Shown: in pieces, positions 5,218-5,946 of the stretch | Position numbering within the stretch: position 1 is the first letter of the stretch | Layout: each line of letters starts with the position of its first letter | The notes under the pieces: generated by a model | Seen by the model: the letters and a program-made list of their open reading frames with translations, nothing else | Told to the model about the DNA's origin: nothing | Databases searched by the model: none | Translations under genes and position numbers: made by a program | Origin: Sulfurimonas sp. | GTDB taxonomy: Bacteria > Campylobacterota > Campylobacteria > Campylobacterales > Sulfurimonadaceae | Assembly: GCA_002733155.1 (NCBI GenBank) | Contig: NVUO01000020.1 | Coordinates: 1-5,946, forward strand | Reading direction: 5' to 3' | DNA length: 5,946 bases

Positions 5218-5946
5218 ATGAATAAATTATTTAAAGCTAAACACGAACTTTGGTTACATATAAACTTTGCATCATTTGCCATATCTAATGAGGCTATAAA
5301 ATCAAGACTTTATGACTTTTCTCAGATTGCTTTTAGACATATGAAATGGATATCTGATGATGTTTTAAAATCTGGTAATGATTATAACTACGACAGAGAT
5401 ATGATGCTTTATAAACGTGAAAGTGTCTTTGAGATTATTGAAGCATTAGTTAATGAAGTTCATTCAAGCATGAAACTTTATAAGAGTAATATACTTGGAC
5501 AAAGAGTTAAAACTGATGATGAGTATCTACTCCAATATTTATCTCAAATTTTAAATAATCCTGCAAATAATCAAACAATTACTGCATTTAATATGCAACG
5601 TAAATGGTTAGATAAAAATTTGGCGCAGGAACAAATCGATGCACTTACTCTTTTCTTGTTTGAAGAATCATACAAAGAATATGAACTTATTTTAGTATAC
5701 GCTTTTATGCAGGCAAGAACAAAAGAGTTAGTTCAATTTAATGTATTTCAAGACCTAATTGATGAATCACACTTTCATCTTAAATCTTTTGGAAATATGA
5801 TGGCAAAACTTGGTATTTTAGCACTCCCAAGAGAACTGCATGAGATGACTTACATCATAAAAAATTTAGAACAGTTTGTAACTGATGGCATAGCAGAAGA
5901 AGAAGCTGCAAAAGTAATGTGCAAAGAGCTTAGTGATGCTATTAAA
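5218..5946 (+). CDS. Ferritin-like helical protein, 3' end beyond the window
   Basis: ATG 5218 has a good Shine-Dalgarno (AAGGA, 5208-5212), and the frame stays open for 243 codons to the window edge. The sequence is almost wholly helical and resembles the ferritin-like superfamily in its pattern of long amphipathic helices with acidic and His pairs: LYDFSQIAFRHMKWISDDVL (31-50), ESVFEIIEALVNEVHSS (68-84), LFLFEESYKEYELI (145-158) and FQDLIDESHFHLKSFGNMM (177-195). Candidate metal ligands are His41, Glu75, Glu80, His82, Glu149/150, Glu154, Glu183, His185 and His187. The spacings do not reproduce the standard ExxH pairs exactly, so a diiron centre is inferred, not demonstrated. There is no signal peptide, so it is probably cytosolic. 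Its pairing with the NifU-like gene suggests iron storage, supply or an oxidase/oxygenase role. A helical protein unrelated to ferritins remains possible. Confidence 0.6.
   Translation, partial: MNKLFKAKHELWLHINFASFAISNEAIKSRLYDFSQIAFRHMKWISDDVLKSGNDYNYDRDMMLYKRESVFEIIEALVNEVHSSMKLYKSNILGQRVKTDDEYLLQYLSQILNNPANNQTITAFNMQRKWLDKNLAQEQIDALTLFLFEESYKEYELILVYAFMQARTKELVQFNVFQDLIDESHFHLKSFGNMMAKLGILALPRELHEMTYIIKNLEQFVTDGIAEEEAAKVMCKELSDAIK

Noticed and set aside
1..5946. CRISPR array, tRNA or rRNA genes, integrase or transposase
   Set aside because: I saw no regularly spaced repeats, no cloverleaf sequence and no mobile-element protein; the only mobile-looking DNA is the non-coding palindrome at 689-810.

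Overview
The window is very AT-rich (by eye about 30% GC). It reads like a chromosomal segment of a Gram-negative bacterium, most plausibly a Campylobacterota of the Sulfurimonas/Arcobacter kind. That placement rests on base composition, Lys/Asn/Ile-rich proteins, A-rich Shine-Dalgarno sites, TATAAT promoters without clear -35 boxes, and an OmpA-type outer-membrane protein with thrombospondin type 3 repeats. It is an inference from style, not from a marker gene.

Layout. (1) Positions 1-696 hold the 3' part of an OmpA-family gene: calcium-binding TSP3 repeats followed by a peptidoglycan-binding domain. Its 5' end is broken: no start codon lies in frame, and the remnants of the last barrel strands can be followed only by changing frame twice. 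(2) Positions 689-810 are a compact nested palindromic element. Two REP-like hairpins in inverted orientation sit inside 17-bp perfect terminal inverted repeats. The element contains the stop codon of the OmpA remnant and also the last codons and stop of a 49-codon gene (790-939) on the minus strand. (3) Positions 940-1174 are a divergent, extremely AT-rich promoter region. (4) Positions 1187-3420 are a two-gene operon with overlapping stop and start codons (TAATG). It encodes two exported proteins: an SbsA-type Ig-like protein with one EF-hand-like loop, and an alpha/beta hydrolase with an AHSQG nucleophile motif. (5) Positions 3421-3558 are a convergent intergenic region with two hairpins. 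(6) Positions 3559-4653, minus strand, encode an AlkC-type DNA glycosylase with HEAT-like repeats and the C-terminal Ig-like domain, starting at TTG. (7) From 4706 onward lie a NifU/IscU-like protein lacking one of the three cluster-binding cysteines and, 50 bp further on, a helical ferritin-like protein that runs off the window end.

How the parts may work together. The 1187-3420 pair looks like one secretion-destined module: a calcium-binding Ig-like partner made in step with a serine hydrolase. The 4706-5946 pair may act in iron or Fe-S handling. It is divergent from alkC, with only 52 bp between the two start codons, so the two transcription units must share overlapping promoter DNA. No CRISPR array, tRNA, rRNA, integrase or transposase gene is visible. 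The least explained features are the nested palindrome with its small convergent gene, the hydrolase/EF-hand-Ig pair, and the cysteine-depleted scaffold beside a ferritin-like protein.
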